NCBI GenBank assembly: GCA_004154925.1
Contig: QJNS01000019.1
Location: 124,001-188,000 of the forward strand
Direction of reading: 5' to 3'
Length of the DNA stretch: 64,000 bases
Origin: Monosporascus cannonballus
Lineage: Eukaryota; Ascomycota; Sordariomycetes; Xylariales
The notes under the pieces were generated by a model. It was not told the DNA's origin, did no database searches, and saw nothing but the letters and a program-made list of their open reading frames with translations. Position numbers and translations under genes: made by a program. Below, piece after piece: positions 49,763 through 60,000 of this stretch (position 1 is its first letter; each line of letters starts with the position of its first letter).

Positions 49763-50148
49763 TATTATGGCCTAACGCGCCACGGCCTCTAGAAACGGTT
49801 TAATATAACCCAACCATAAATGCGTAATAAGGCAGATTACGTAATAGATTATTAACTTACTAGTGGTAAGCCAATAAGCCGGATCACTAACTTACTGGTA
49901 ATATGCTAATAAGCCGGATTATTAACTTATTAGTAATAATCCAGTAAACAGGAAAAAGATATATACGTTTATTATTTCCATAATTTAGATAACTTTAGCT
50001 TGCAATATAACATCGTTATCTAAGGCACCTTTGGAATTACGAGACGTAATACGATTACTGTATCTATTGCTCAGATTCCTACGATACTCCTGCTAACATA
50101 AACCCGTACGACTAAAGTTTAACAGTTGGTTAAACCGCCTAGCCGTCA
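49763..50148 (+). repeat. 3' LTR of gypsy D
   Basis: 386 bp, TATTATGGC...GCCGTCA. The right half is better preserved than the left. Contains three 35-bp units. Confidence 0.92.
49847..49951 (+). repeat. 35-bp tandem array, three units, in the 3' LTR of D
   Basis: Units start at 49847, 49882 and 49917, with the same consensus as in the 5' LTR. One unit fewer explains the length difference between the LTRs. Confidence 0.92.
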
Positions 50149-50150
50149 TA

Positions 50151-50173
50151 CCGTAGCTCGCTAGGTCATGACA
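50151..50173 (-). repeat. Solo LTR of family D, remaining 23 bp
   Basis: CCGTAGCTCGCTAGGTCATG then ACA: the reverse complement of an LTR 5' end, matching the start of the D LTR at 18 of 23 positions with mostly C/T or G/A differences. It completes the LTR split by D. Confidence 0.75.
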
Positions 50174-50690
50174 ATATATAATTGTTAACGGCCGGTATAT
50201 AAACCGAAATAACGCCAAAAAAATAAATAAGATACGTAAAAAATTTATTTATCCTAGCGTATTAGCATAATTAATTAATTATTCGATTTAAACTATAAAT
50301 CTTTTTAATACGTAGCTAATATTATAAATACGTTTTAGTTTTCCGTTTCGGCTACCGGCCGCCGAATATCAATAACAAGCCGGTACTTAACGTAAATAAT
50401 TTACGGATTATTTTAACGTTTAATATCGCATATAATACGAACATATTCCCTAGTAAACGACACCGTATTTAATTAGCTAACTATTACCAGATTTTGTATT
50501 ATATCGGAATGTAATCTGTCAAATTCATAAATAGCGAACGAAAAAAATTAAAAAATGCCTTTATCGAAAAGCTTTTCGGTCGTAAGGTTGTCCAATCCTT
50601 TTCGTTAAACGATAACGAAAACCAGGCGCCGTTACTGGATAAAAATTTTAAGTTATTTCAAATGTTATGGCTGCACCATACCATCACGCC
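50174..50690 (+). pseudogene. DUF3435 tyrosine-recombinase relic, N-terminal half, RIP-mutated
   Basis: Plus-strand frame with few stops from about 50330 to 50683. It reads KPVLNVNNL, AYNTNIFPSKRHRI, YYQILYYIG and later RKVVQSFSLNDNENQAPLLD, the layout of the fungal DUF3435 family, a tyrosine-recombinase superfamily that includes Starship captains and Crypton-like proteins. The ARP motif holding the catalytic Arg is replaced by a TAA. Similarity ends near 50683, about 25 bp after base composition returns to normal. The solo LTR of family D lies directly to its left. This is recognition by eye only. Confidence 0.55.
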
Positions 50691-51560
50691 ACCAGGGCAA
50701 AAGATCGGTGGAATGATCGCAATTGTGGCAATCATCCTGGTGCTTACAGCTGTATATATGTACTCGTGCATGTTGGGAGACATTACGGGTGACCAGGCCG
50801 TAACATCGCTGAATTCGCCAGCGATCCTCGCGATCCTCGGAATCACGTGACTTTGAAGCGTCCCCACTCTTCTTGACCGTTTCTGGTCGTGCCAAGCAGT
50901 TGGGTCATGACACAATGGCTGTGACTGTTCCAACTTTGGAGCTCGAAACTGATGGCCTCTCTAGAAGTCACATCCAAACTCAAGACTCCTACAATCCAAG
51001 TTAGTAAAATGAAAATAAATGAATGTTTATTCTGGGTCTCGAACAACATGATAAGTCTGTTCACTCGGGAATTATTAAAAATATGCAGCGATATAAACGG
51101 CCCGTTTTGAACACCAGACATCCAATTTTGGAATACGCCACCATGTGCCACCATACCCCACTCATGTCCCACGCCATGTCCGGTTCTGCACATCGTCCGG
51201 AAACCATACAATGCGAACCAGGCCCGTTGCCGGCTTCCACCTGTCTAATTTCCTCTTCAGTGGTTCGGGTTTATATCGGTATAAGCATGCCAACTAGTCC
51301 ATCCTACGGCGCCTGATATGTCTCAATATACGATGAAGACTTTCTCTTATGGGATTGGCTTATGAAAGAGAAAACTCTCAAGGATCCAGAGCTCGTAAGA
51401 TATAAAATCTCGTAGGAGGTTTTTCTTGAGAGGTTAGCTAAGGAAAGAGAAATATCATAGGAATTCTAAGCTCGTAAGATATAGGATGTTTTACGAGGCT
51501 TCTCTTGCGAGGCTGGTTAACAGAAGAGAAATATCATTAGAATTATAGGTTCGTAAGGTA
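50660..51560. other. Normal-GC intergenic stretch with degenerate duplicated segments
   Basis: No gene recognised. A segment at 51171-51207 (CACGCCATG then CACATCGTCCGGAAACCA) recurs in diverged form at 52288-52327, followed in both places by CAACTAGTCCA. A degenerate repeat of about 70-75 bp with CTCGTAAGATATA and GAGAAATATCAT occurs near 51395, 51470 and 51535. Confidence 0.5.
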
Positions 51561-51570
51561 TAGAATCACT

Positions 51571-51654
51571 TACGAAGTTTCTTTTACGAGGTTTTTCTTA
51601 CGAGATTTTTCTTACGAGGCTTCTCTTACGAGGTATCTCTTACGAAGTATCTCT
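51571..51654 (+). repeat. 14-bp minisatellite, six units
   Basis: Units of TACGA(A/G)(G/A)TTTCTCT type start at 51571, 51585, 51599, 51613, 51627 and 51641 with exact 14-bp spacing. Not in a long ORF. Confidence 0.9.
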
Positions 51655-51659
51655 TAAGT

Positions 51660-52477
51660 CCAGTTCAAATAAGGTAAAAATAGATTCTCTTACGAGATTT
51701 TTCCTATGAGATCTTGTTCTATGAAAACCCCGTTTTCCACCCCTTGCGTCTCCCCTTCGCTTCGCCCCCTTGCTTTCTACTTCAATTCACGAAACCTCCT
51801 GGGAGCTTTTCCCGAATGATCGCTGCTCTGGCACCCCGCTGACAGCACTCCACCCACGTTTGTTCATAATGTCGAAAAATGACAGACGTCCAGAACATCC
51901 CTTTACCAGCTACGCCCCTGGGAACTATCACAGATTATTAGGTATTCCTCTTCATACAAGGGACCCCTTGGCCAGATATCCACTATATTCACGCAAAGCG
52001 ACTTCCCTAGCAGGCCACTGTTATCAGTAGGCACTCCTATTCCTGCCTCCGAGATTATATATTCTCAGTTTCTATTTCCAGGTCCTGTGTCTGTTTGCCA
52101 GGATATACATTTCCAGACGGGTCCAGTTCTGGACCTTGAGCATCCATTTCTGGCTGCTCGATTATGTAGTGCGAGTAGGGAGAAGACAAGAGCCGCCACC
52201 GACCCACCTCAAATTATTTTTAGTAGATGTATTTATACCCGCTTCGTTGGCCCGATCAACTGCAGCGGACGATTTCGTACGAGCCACCACGCCATGATGT
52301 CCGATTCTGTACATCGTCCGAAAACCACTAATCTATCTGAAGCGATAAGCGGCCAGTTTTGGACGCTGATACATGTCAACTAGTCCACTTTCTACTAGCT
52401 CACAGCTTAACTGGTACGCTTTTATATTGGTGGTATAAGACCCACATGTGTGCCAGTTCGGAGGTGTACCAATCCTA
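51660..52477. other. No recognisable gene
   Basis: Normal GC with only short ORFs and no domain. The second copy of the duplicated CACGCCATG segment is here (52288-52327). Confidence 0.4.
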
Positions 52478-52480
52478 CGA

Positions 52481-52601
52481 TGAGCCAGTTCATAGGTGGA
52501 CCAGTACACCTCGGATCTTGGAACAGTCCACATGTTGGACCAGTGCACTTTAGGCCAGTCCACATGCGAGCCAGTTCACAGGTGGACCAGTACACCTTGG
52601 A
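52481..52601 (+). repeat. Imperfect tandem duplication, unit about 87 bp
   Basis: GAGCCAGTTCA-AGGTGGACCA followed by GTACACCT-GGA occurs at 52482-52515 and again at 52568-52601, only a few bases apart in sequence. A weaker third relative (GTGCCAGTTCGGAGGTGTACC) starts at about 52449. The last copy runs straight into the DUF3435 fragment. Confidence 0.75.
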
Positions 52602-52920
52602 GGAGTGGCTTAAACGCCCTATCTTCCGCGATGTCGAGCTTTCAGATGGCATGATCCGGGTCTCCCTTACCAAGGCCCTTCAGTATCGCAAAGAATGACA
52701 TCATTTGATCCGTCTGGGCTGGTCCATTGGGTTAGCCAAGGCTCTTGAATGGTATGACCTCCGTCGCGGCTCAGGCGAGAAGCTGAATGGTGAGATAATT
52801 CCTCTATGACATGACAAAAAAGTGCTGACGTCTATACAGAAGAGCTTACCGCCGAGGAGCGAAATAAGATCATGGGACATCGGCAGGGAGATTCAAGGGT
52901 GTATGTCATGTATTACCACA
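52590..52920 (+). pseudogene. DUF3435 tyrosine-recombinase fragment, C-terminal part
   Basis: Not AT-biased. It reads YTLEEWLKRPIFRDVELSDG, then SLTKALQYRKE, a TGA (52696-52698) where Arg (CGA) is expected, then HHLIRLGW, LAKALEWYDLRRGSG and KLN. A 50-bp intron (52790-52839, GTGAGA...ACAG) restores the frame to EELTAEERNKIMGHRQGDSR followed by VYVMYYHK. The DLRRGSG, GHRQGDS and Tyr-rich blocks match the end of DUF3435 recombinases, where the H-x-x-R-like and nucleophilic Tyr parts lie. The start of the gene is missing; homology begins right after the tandem duplication and ends at about 52920. One single-base change explains the internal stop. Confidence 0.6.
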
Positions 52921-53827
52921 AGACATGGCGGATAGGGGAATCGTTGAGTAACAGCTGCTATTAAGAGGGTTTCTGTGAGGGTGCAAATAAGGAGAGTCAA
53001 AGCAAATAGATATTTGGTCTGACCAGAGGCAAAATATATCAATTCCATGAGTCGATAGTGGTTGTTGACCTGTTGAAGGCGTCCACAAAAAAAGCTCTGT
53101 TGAAGAGCGTGGGAAACCCAGCAAAATATCATGTGACTATTCAGGGGCTCCTGATCAGCCCCCAGAAGTCCCTGTCCCCCACCTTAATAGTTAAAGAGAG
53201 ACTCCGTTTGTAAAGAAAGACCCGGGAACAAAAGCCGCAAACAAGACCAAGACTCCAAAAAACAAAATTAACCGAATCTGAAGCCCGAACTAGTGAAACT
53301 TGGAAAACAAATAACCCTTCCCGAGTAAGCAAGATGGTAAAAGTTTCCATCGATAGTCGCGCTGAGAGACCCTGGCCGGATTTCTTCTAGCTGTCCCAGG
53401 AGTCTGGCCTTTCCCTACTCAGTTGTAGTGGTATCCGCCTCCATGGTGTCCATGATAACCATCATGCTGCCGTCTTCTTTCCTTCTCTTCTACGTTCCTC
53501 TTCCCATTTTGCTCCTCTATCCTGATAAGCTCTGCTTCCACCTCTCGTTCAATCTGCAAAACATAGTTGCTGTCAAGGCCTACGTTTTCTCGGATTAACT
53601 CGATTCCGAATTCTCCGTTACCACGCAAAACCCTGGCGATGAGTCAAACACCCAGGCTTTCGTCTATTCTAGCGGAGGCCGGCTGTTTATACTTAGCAAA
53701 CGCAACGACCTAATTCCAATTGCGCACAACCTATCCCCTTAGATCACTGTTTTTTTTTTCCCGCAACCTTACCTCGTTGCACTCTCTACGAAAGTCTCTC
53801 ACCCCCGTCCCGCACCTGGGCAGCAAT
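52921..53827. other. Intergenic before HTS1; one weak minus-strand ORF
   Basis: No firm gene. An open stretch on the minus strand (53419-53628, about 69 codons, ending in a His/Gly-rich GYHGHHGGGYHYN) has charged helical composition and could be a terminal exon, but it has no ATG and I do not recognise it. The final 110 bp are the in-frame HTS1 leader described separately. Confidence 0.4.
53714..53827 (+). other. In-frame AUG-less leader of HTS1, possible mitochondrial presequence
   Basis: The HTS1 frame stays open for 38 codons upstream of the first ATG, back to a TAA at 53711. From a TTG at 53720 the 36 residues contain no Asp/Glu, about seven basic residues and many Ser/Thr/Leu/Phe (LRSLFFFSRNL, HSLRKSL), as in a mitochondrial targeting peptide. 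No ATG lies in it. Near-cognate starts are TTG at 53720 and CTG at 53744. Yeast HTS1 makes cytosolic and mitochondrial forms from two starts, and non-AUG starts are known for other yeast synthetase genes. Whether it is translated here is inference. Confidence 0.45.
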
Positions 53828-55296
53828 ATGGCAACTAATGACGCTACGCCATCTCGTCCAGGCGTTCAACTCAAGACGCCGAAAGGTACTCGGGATTGGG
53901 TTGGCCGGGACCTGCTCCTGCGTGACCGTATCTTGTACGTGCTGTAGATCGGTGCAATTAGTTCCTCCGCTAAGTCATCAATAGCCAGACGATCAGCGAT
54001 GTTTTCAGGCGCCACGGCGGCATTCCCTTGGACACGCCCGTCTTCGAACTGAGAGATATTCTCGCAGGAAAATATGGCGAAGATTCCCGTCTTATATACG
54101 ACCTGGAGGACCAAGGTGGCGAGCTCTGCTCCTTGCGATACGATCTGACGGTTCCGTTTGCTCGCTGGCTAGCTATGCACAGCAATGTCAAACAGATCAA
54201 GCGTTACCAGATCGCCAAGGTTTACCGGCGAGATCAACCTGCGATATCCCGTGGTAGATTCCGCGAGTTCTATCAGTGCGATTTCGACATTGCCGGCGTC
54301 TACGACCCGATGATCCCCGATGCTGAGATCCTGCGCGTCAGTGTTGAGGTCTTTAAGGCCCTCCAACTAGACATCACTATAAAACTCAACCACAGACGGA
54401 TCCTGGACGGCTTGTTTACGGTTGCTGGCGTCCCCAAGGAAAAGATACGCATTATCAGCTCTGCGGTGGACAAGCTCGACAAGGCGACATGGGCCGACGT
54501 TAAGAAGGAAATGGTTGAAGAGAAAGGTCTTTCGGACAAGGTTGCGGACCGAATTGGTGAATATGTGAGACGCAGCGGTAGTATGCCCGAAATGATCGAG
54601 GTTCTCAAGTCAGATTCGGAACTTTATGCAGACAAAAACCTGAAGGCAGGACTCGATGATATGGATCTTTTGGTTTCTTACTTGGAGGTTATGGACGTCG
54701 TCGACAAGGTTTCCTTTGACCTTTCGCTTGCTCGAGGCCTGGATTATTACTCCGGGTTGATATACGAGGTTACCCCTACGAGCACAAATCAACCCAGTCA
54801 GGTTGGCAGCATTGCCGCGGGCGGGCGCTACGACGATCTAGTGGGTATGTACGGCAAGCATCCCATCCCATGTGTCGGCCTGTCATTTGGAGTAGACCGT
54901 ATCTTTACTATCTTGGACGCACGGAGGAATAAGAGCTCCTCTGAGCTAACCCACGAGGTCGATGTATACATTATGGCGGTTGGCGGCAAGGATTTCGATG
55001 GATTTCTTCTCGAGCGCATGGCGGTGGCTCGCCAGCTCTGGGACGCCGGCATCCGGACCGAGTTTGCCGCCAAGGTGAAGCCCAAGCTGCCTCAGCAGTT
55101 CAAGGCTTCCGAAAGTGGGCTCCTTACTGTCATACTTGGCCAGGACGAACTGGCAGCCGGTCAAGCCAGGTTGAAGGTTGTGCGGGTTAGTGACAAGGAA
55201 ACTGTCCAGAAAGATCGAGGCGAACTTGTCTCTAGAGAAGACCTGGTTGAAGAAGTAAAAAAGCTACTATCAGCCATTGCATTTAAACGAGAATAG
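53828..55296 (+). CDS. HTS1: Histidyl-tRNA synthetase
   Basis: Model join(53828..53934, 53985..55296), 472 aa from the first ATG, one 50-bp intron (GTACGT...ATAG, phase 2). The join restores [17 protein letters not shown]; unspliced, the frame stops after 40 codons. Class II synthetase charging tRNA-His. Motif 1 with [12 protein letters not shown] (51-62), [19 protein letters not shown], motif 2 [16 protein letters not shown] (125-140), His[10 protein letters not shown] (285-293), His[10 protein letters not shown] (313-321) and motif 3 GLSFGVDRI (334-342) are all intact. The C-terminal anticodon-binding fold (about 361-472) follows. Length matches cytosolic fungal enzymes without the N-terminal WHEP-type extension. 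Eukaryotic fungi normally use one gene for cytosol and mitochondria, so a longer mitochondrial form is expected; see the upstream leader. Confidence 0.96.
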
Positions 55297-57080
55297 ATTT
55301 CTTATAGTCTCTAGGCTAGCAGCAATGATAGGGCCCGATACAAGATACACTTGTTTTGTTTGAGCCTTAGGTAATACCCGAATTTCTTTCAGTTCTACAT
55401 CAAGGCATCATTCAATTTGTTCAATCATTTGATCGTTGAACCGAGGAATAATGAGTGCCGAACTTAAATTCTGGCGCCTTCCATTCTTCCTCCTCACTAG
55501 TCCCAACTCGGCGCAGCGACATTTGTTTACGTTTCCGCAAGCATCACAATGGGTGGAAAGGTGAGTCACGGGGCGCGGTTTTGTTGGATTCTTCTGATGC
55601 CGCGGCAAGATCGACAGATGGGGCCTGTCCTTCTACGACTGGCTTTATCGCGTCTGTAATGATTGTATGATGAGCTGCACAGCGCCGCAGCCTTTGGTCT
55701 TGGGGGAAGCCTCGTCGAAAGCTCCAGTTGGTTGTTGAGAGTCTCTGCAGATTGGGACGCACTGTAATGCACTGTCGGTGGACAGATGAGGCGTAGCCTC
55801 AAGCGTGGAGACATGGCTATTCATGTCCGCAATGGGCCCGATATGTGTTGGATAGATGGTGGCATCGAGGAGACAGCCTCAGCCATGTCACATGCTGATG
55901 AAAGAACCGCACGCTCAGGCTTACCCCACCACCCACCCTGTGCACCAGTATTCATCGCTATGCCCGCAGTAGCAGTCAGCAGAATGCTGGCCACGGTGAT
56001 GAGAGCCATTTCTGCCTAATCAGTCATGTCTAACCGAATGAGGCGGCTAGAGCCCCCTTGCAAAGGTATAAAGGTCGTGACCAAAATACTCTGTGCACTC
56101 TTTGCGGAGATGGGGGCCAAAGCCTGCGAATGATTTTGAACACCGCCTTGATAAGCCGGCAAGTAGGTTTGCCTGGTAGATCCCGGCTCTGCTTTGTGCT
56201 GCATGTCATCGATGGGAGGATCACAAAACTTTTGAATTGCCTGCCTATTCTGGCGGTTTCTGGGCAGGAAGTCAAATGGAAGTGGCTGGGGAGAACTGGC
56301 CTGACCCTAGGGGGCAGTAGCAAGGCTGAGACTGGTGAAGGGGGGAGGAATAGCTCGCGGGTTGCAGTTTCTCTATCGTGACTCATGCAGGATACTTCAA
56401 AATTATTGTTTCTAGGCCAATGCTTCTATCACACGGCCTTAGTGTGTCCTGCTGCGCGCGCTGGACGGCCAATCCACATATTGCTCAGTCTGGAACATGG
56501 TCAATGGCAAAGTCAAGAATTGTTGCCAATGCTTTCGAGCCTCAAAGCGTTATCTACATGTTCATTTTCGGCCCCCATGTTTGATGCTCTCGGTCGTTCG
56601 TTGCCAATTAGAAGGCTCCAGCCAATTGAGTCATTCTTGTTTTAAGACAGCGCGTGCACAGATGCGTGAGAAGCAGGAAGGAGACGAGATGCCGATTCTG
56701 GTCACCCATTGAAGGATAGCCAATCATTCTTAGCCGCCCGAACGGCTTGGTACCTAGGGTCGTGCCTTTTCGTCACACAGACGGTTGCAACTGCTTTGTG
56801 ACGGCCCCCGGCAGGCCTTTCCGCCAGCCAGTCCAAGTGCCAATCGAGACTGTGTCCCCTTGTCACATACGAGCCCATCTGTTCCGCTTTTCTTTCCCAC
56901 CGTGACTTCCCAGGAAGTTTGCCAAGTCTTACATGTTAACATCTGCATCAACTACGCCGGTTAGCATAAATAGCCGGCCATCTATGTATCCTGCGACGTG
57001 TGGTCTGCGGCGGCGCTATGCCCGATTGGGACTGCCGCCAAACCCGGAAAGGGCAGCAGCGTGTCCGCGATTACGGAAAA
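55297..57080. other. HTS1 3' flank, no recognisable gene
   Basis: Normal GC. ORFs up to 118 codons overlap on both strands and none shows a family or an exon pattern. Composition falls abruptly to very AT-rich at about 57.08 kb. Confidence 0.45.
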
Positions 57081-60000
57081 ATTACGAAAATAAATTAAAT
57101 GGTATAATATTGATATAATAATTAATTTAAAATATAAATGAAAAAGATTTATTATTAGAAAATAATTATTATAATGTAATTATTAACATATTATTAAATA
57201 ATTAAAAGTGTATAAATACTAGTAAATAAAAAATCATTTAATAATTAGTTCGGTTTTTAAATATTAAAATAATTATTATCTTTAAATAATTATTAATTAA
57301 AGATAATTGTTAAAAATTTATGTTTTTAAAAGAATTATCAAAAATATGTAATTATATTACGTATATTATATTATTATCTAACATTTGTCAAATTATTTTA
57401 AAATAATGTTTTATTATATTTTTAACAGATTAAAATTATTAAGTTATAACGAATACAATATAAAAGAATTATGTATTTTATTAATACTTTAAACCCAATG
57501 CTTATTTAAATAATATCTTATAACGAAATAGCGAAATAAATATATATTTAAATATTACAAATAAAGTAATTATTTAATATTTACTCAATATCTGCTAAAT
57601 TGTTATTTATAATTTTAATTCTTATATTAATATAAAAACTTCATAAATAAAATATTAGATAAAGTTTTGAAACAAATAGTTTTTAAAATTATCATTTAAT
57701 ATTTATAAAATAAATATTTTCATTTTTAATATATTTGTATGTAAATACTTAAATATTCTTTTAAATATAATAATTTTATTATTTTTAAATTAAAATTAAC
57801 TTTTTATCGAATAAAAGAATTAAATTAAAAAAATGTAATTAAATTAACTCGCAAAAAATAAAAAACCAAATTTAAAATGTCCTCATAATTATTTAATATT
57901 AATATATATATATTAATTTTTATTATACACTTAACAAATATTAAATTTCAATTAATCAGTTTTAATATTTTTTATTAATTACGTTTATTTTTCAGTTTAA
58001 GAAAATTAATATAGGATATTATCTTTTAATATACGTTGCGTATTATTATAAAATATCTTATTTACCTTTTTTTAACTAATATCAAACCAAATAACTTATT
58101 TTATTCCTAAATAAATTAAAAGTGTTTTTCTATATTATATATAATAAAAATTAAAACTTTTTAAAATAAATATAAAAGGATTATTAAATATAGATTAAGT
58201 TTCGTTTATCTTTAAAAACCGAATATAATAAAAAAATATAAATATAAATTTAATACGACATGTATTCATTTTAACATAATATTCGATGCTTTTAAATTAT
58301 TTTAAATGTTATATGTTCCTATACACATTAATTGCTAAAATATAATAGTATATATAAATATATTATAAAAAATATAAAAAAACTTTAAGTAATTTAAATA
58401 TTTTTATAATAACTATAAATAAGTACTAATTAATTATTAAGTATAAATTAATTTCTTATGAAATAATAATTAAAATAATTTATTTTAAATTTTGTACACC
58501 GAAAATAAATTAATAAATATAACGGCACAAAAACTTAGCGATTAATATATTTATTCTTAAAGTACCAAAATAAATTAACAATAATAATTATGTAAATAAA
58601 GATTTGTTAATATTTAAACAAAATATTATTTATTAATAAACGTATTATTTTATAATATAATATTAATTGCTTTATAAACTTTAAATTATAAAAATCTATA
58701 TTTAATAAAGATTAATTATATTCATTAATTATTTACTATATATATAAATAAGTTTACATAATTTGTCTAGATAAAAATCTATAAATCTTTTATTTTAATT
58801 TTTTTTTCGTAATTAAAATAATCAAGTATAATACGATATAATTATTAAACATTCGTAATAAAATTGTTTTTAGAGCTCATAGTCTATTAAATATAAATAA
58901 AAATATTTTGTTTTAATTTTTCGATTTAAATTTTCATAATAACGTCTATTTAAATTTGTTTAATTAATATACGTTCGAAACTATTTAGATAATTGTAACG
59001 CGATATTCGTTTATCGCCTTTAATATTTTATATCGATATTATAATTAATATATAAAGTTTTATTTTTTAACCTAGATTATTATATATTGTTTAGCCAAGT
59101 ATCGGAATAATTTCGAATTTAATCGTTTTATTAATAAATAATTTCCAAAATCGGATTATCATTAAAAGGTTTAACTTTTTTTACTTTGAATTCCGGAAAG
59201 CGATCGTTATATTACGTCCGTTTTTCGACCGGTTAATTAACGGTTATCTCGGCGCATCCTTATTATATATATAAGGTAATTCGGAATTTCGAAAATTATA
59301 ATCTTCTGCTTATTAGAGTTCTCTTATAGGCTTTTTGGCTTATTCTCATACAGTAATTAATTATTCGTCAATTAGGTTTCGATCGGTAGTTTTTTAATTA
59401 GTAACCTAGGTTCGTTTTGTAGTCGACGAACTTTGCTTCTAATAATTATTACGTTATCCTTTATAATGAAAATGGAAAAATTATAAAATAATAAATAACT
59501 ATAAGCGAGAATAAGATAATCTTCGACCAGTCGCAAAGCGTATTTCAAAAATTAATATATTAGATTACTTTTATCTAGCGTTTCTTATTAGCTGTCAGAT
59601 AGTTATTTGTACTGGCGCGTAGGTCTGTAGCTGATCGGACACCAGCCGTAGCTCTATAGGAGCTATATTTTTATAAATATATATCAAATTACAAAGTTAC
59701 TTAAATAACTAATAAATTTTATTTTTAATATATAGTAAAATATGCCATTACTTAATGCATTTTATTTACCTATTTATTATATTTAATTCATTAGAAATTA
59801 CGTACAATTTATAAATATTTAGCAGTTCTTAAATTACTATTATATACTTTTATTAAAATTCAATTTAAATTTGTTAATTCGATAAGATATTAAGCGGTTA
59901 AACGTAAAATAAATTTTTACTTTACTTATTTCGTTAATATACGGTATTAATATTTTAATTATTAAATAATGGCAAAAACTTCGAAAATATTAAAATATGA

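Larger units (their letters stand above)
43448..50148 (+). mobile_element. Ty3/gypsy chromovirus D, full length, inserted in a solo LTR of its own family
   Basis: 6701 bp. LTRs are 421 and 386 bp; the 35-bp difference equals one unit of an internal tandem array. Plus-strand relics: gag (about 44-45.7 kb, very eroded), RT (about 46.48-47.1 kb) with LNKNELCIFKKYLENRLQK and an intact FDDIFIF at about 46905, integrase (about 48.16-48.7 kb, IFVIVDRFTKSFYFL), chromodomain (about 48.96-49.13 kb, FDIRKRNGFT then YLVKWKKYPDFENT). The interior is among the most AT-rich of all elements here. The exact target duplication is blurred: TCGTG on the left and CCGTA on the right differ only at RIP-type positions. 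Confidence 0.9.
19450..50660. other. 31-kb RIP-mutated, AT-rich block of nested retrotransposons
   Basis: Almost free of long ORFs. TpA is abundant, CpA/TpG scarce and CpG largely spared, which is the context preference of repeat-induced point mutation. Within element relics Gln codons have become TAA/TAG, Trp codons stops, and Cys codons TAT/TAC. Edges against normal GC are sharp (about 19.45 and 50.66 kb). No host gene is visible inside. Such islands are usually heterochromatic; whether it is pericentromeric or subtelomeric cannot be told from this window. Confidence 0.9.

Noticed and set aside
53419..53628. Charged, His/Gly-ended minus-strand ORF beside HTS1
   Set aside because: No ATG and no supported upstream exon; mentioned in the intergenic entry but not called as a gene.
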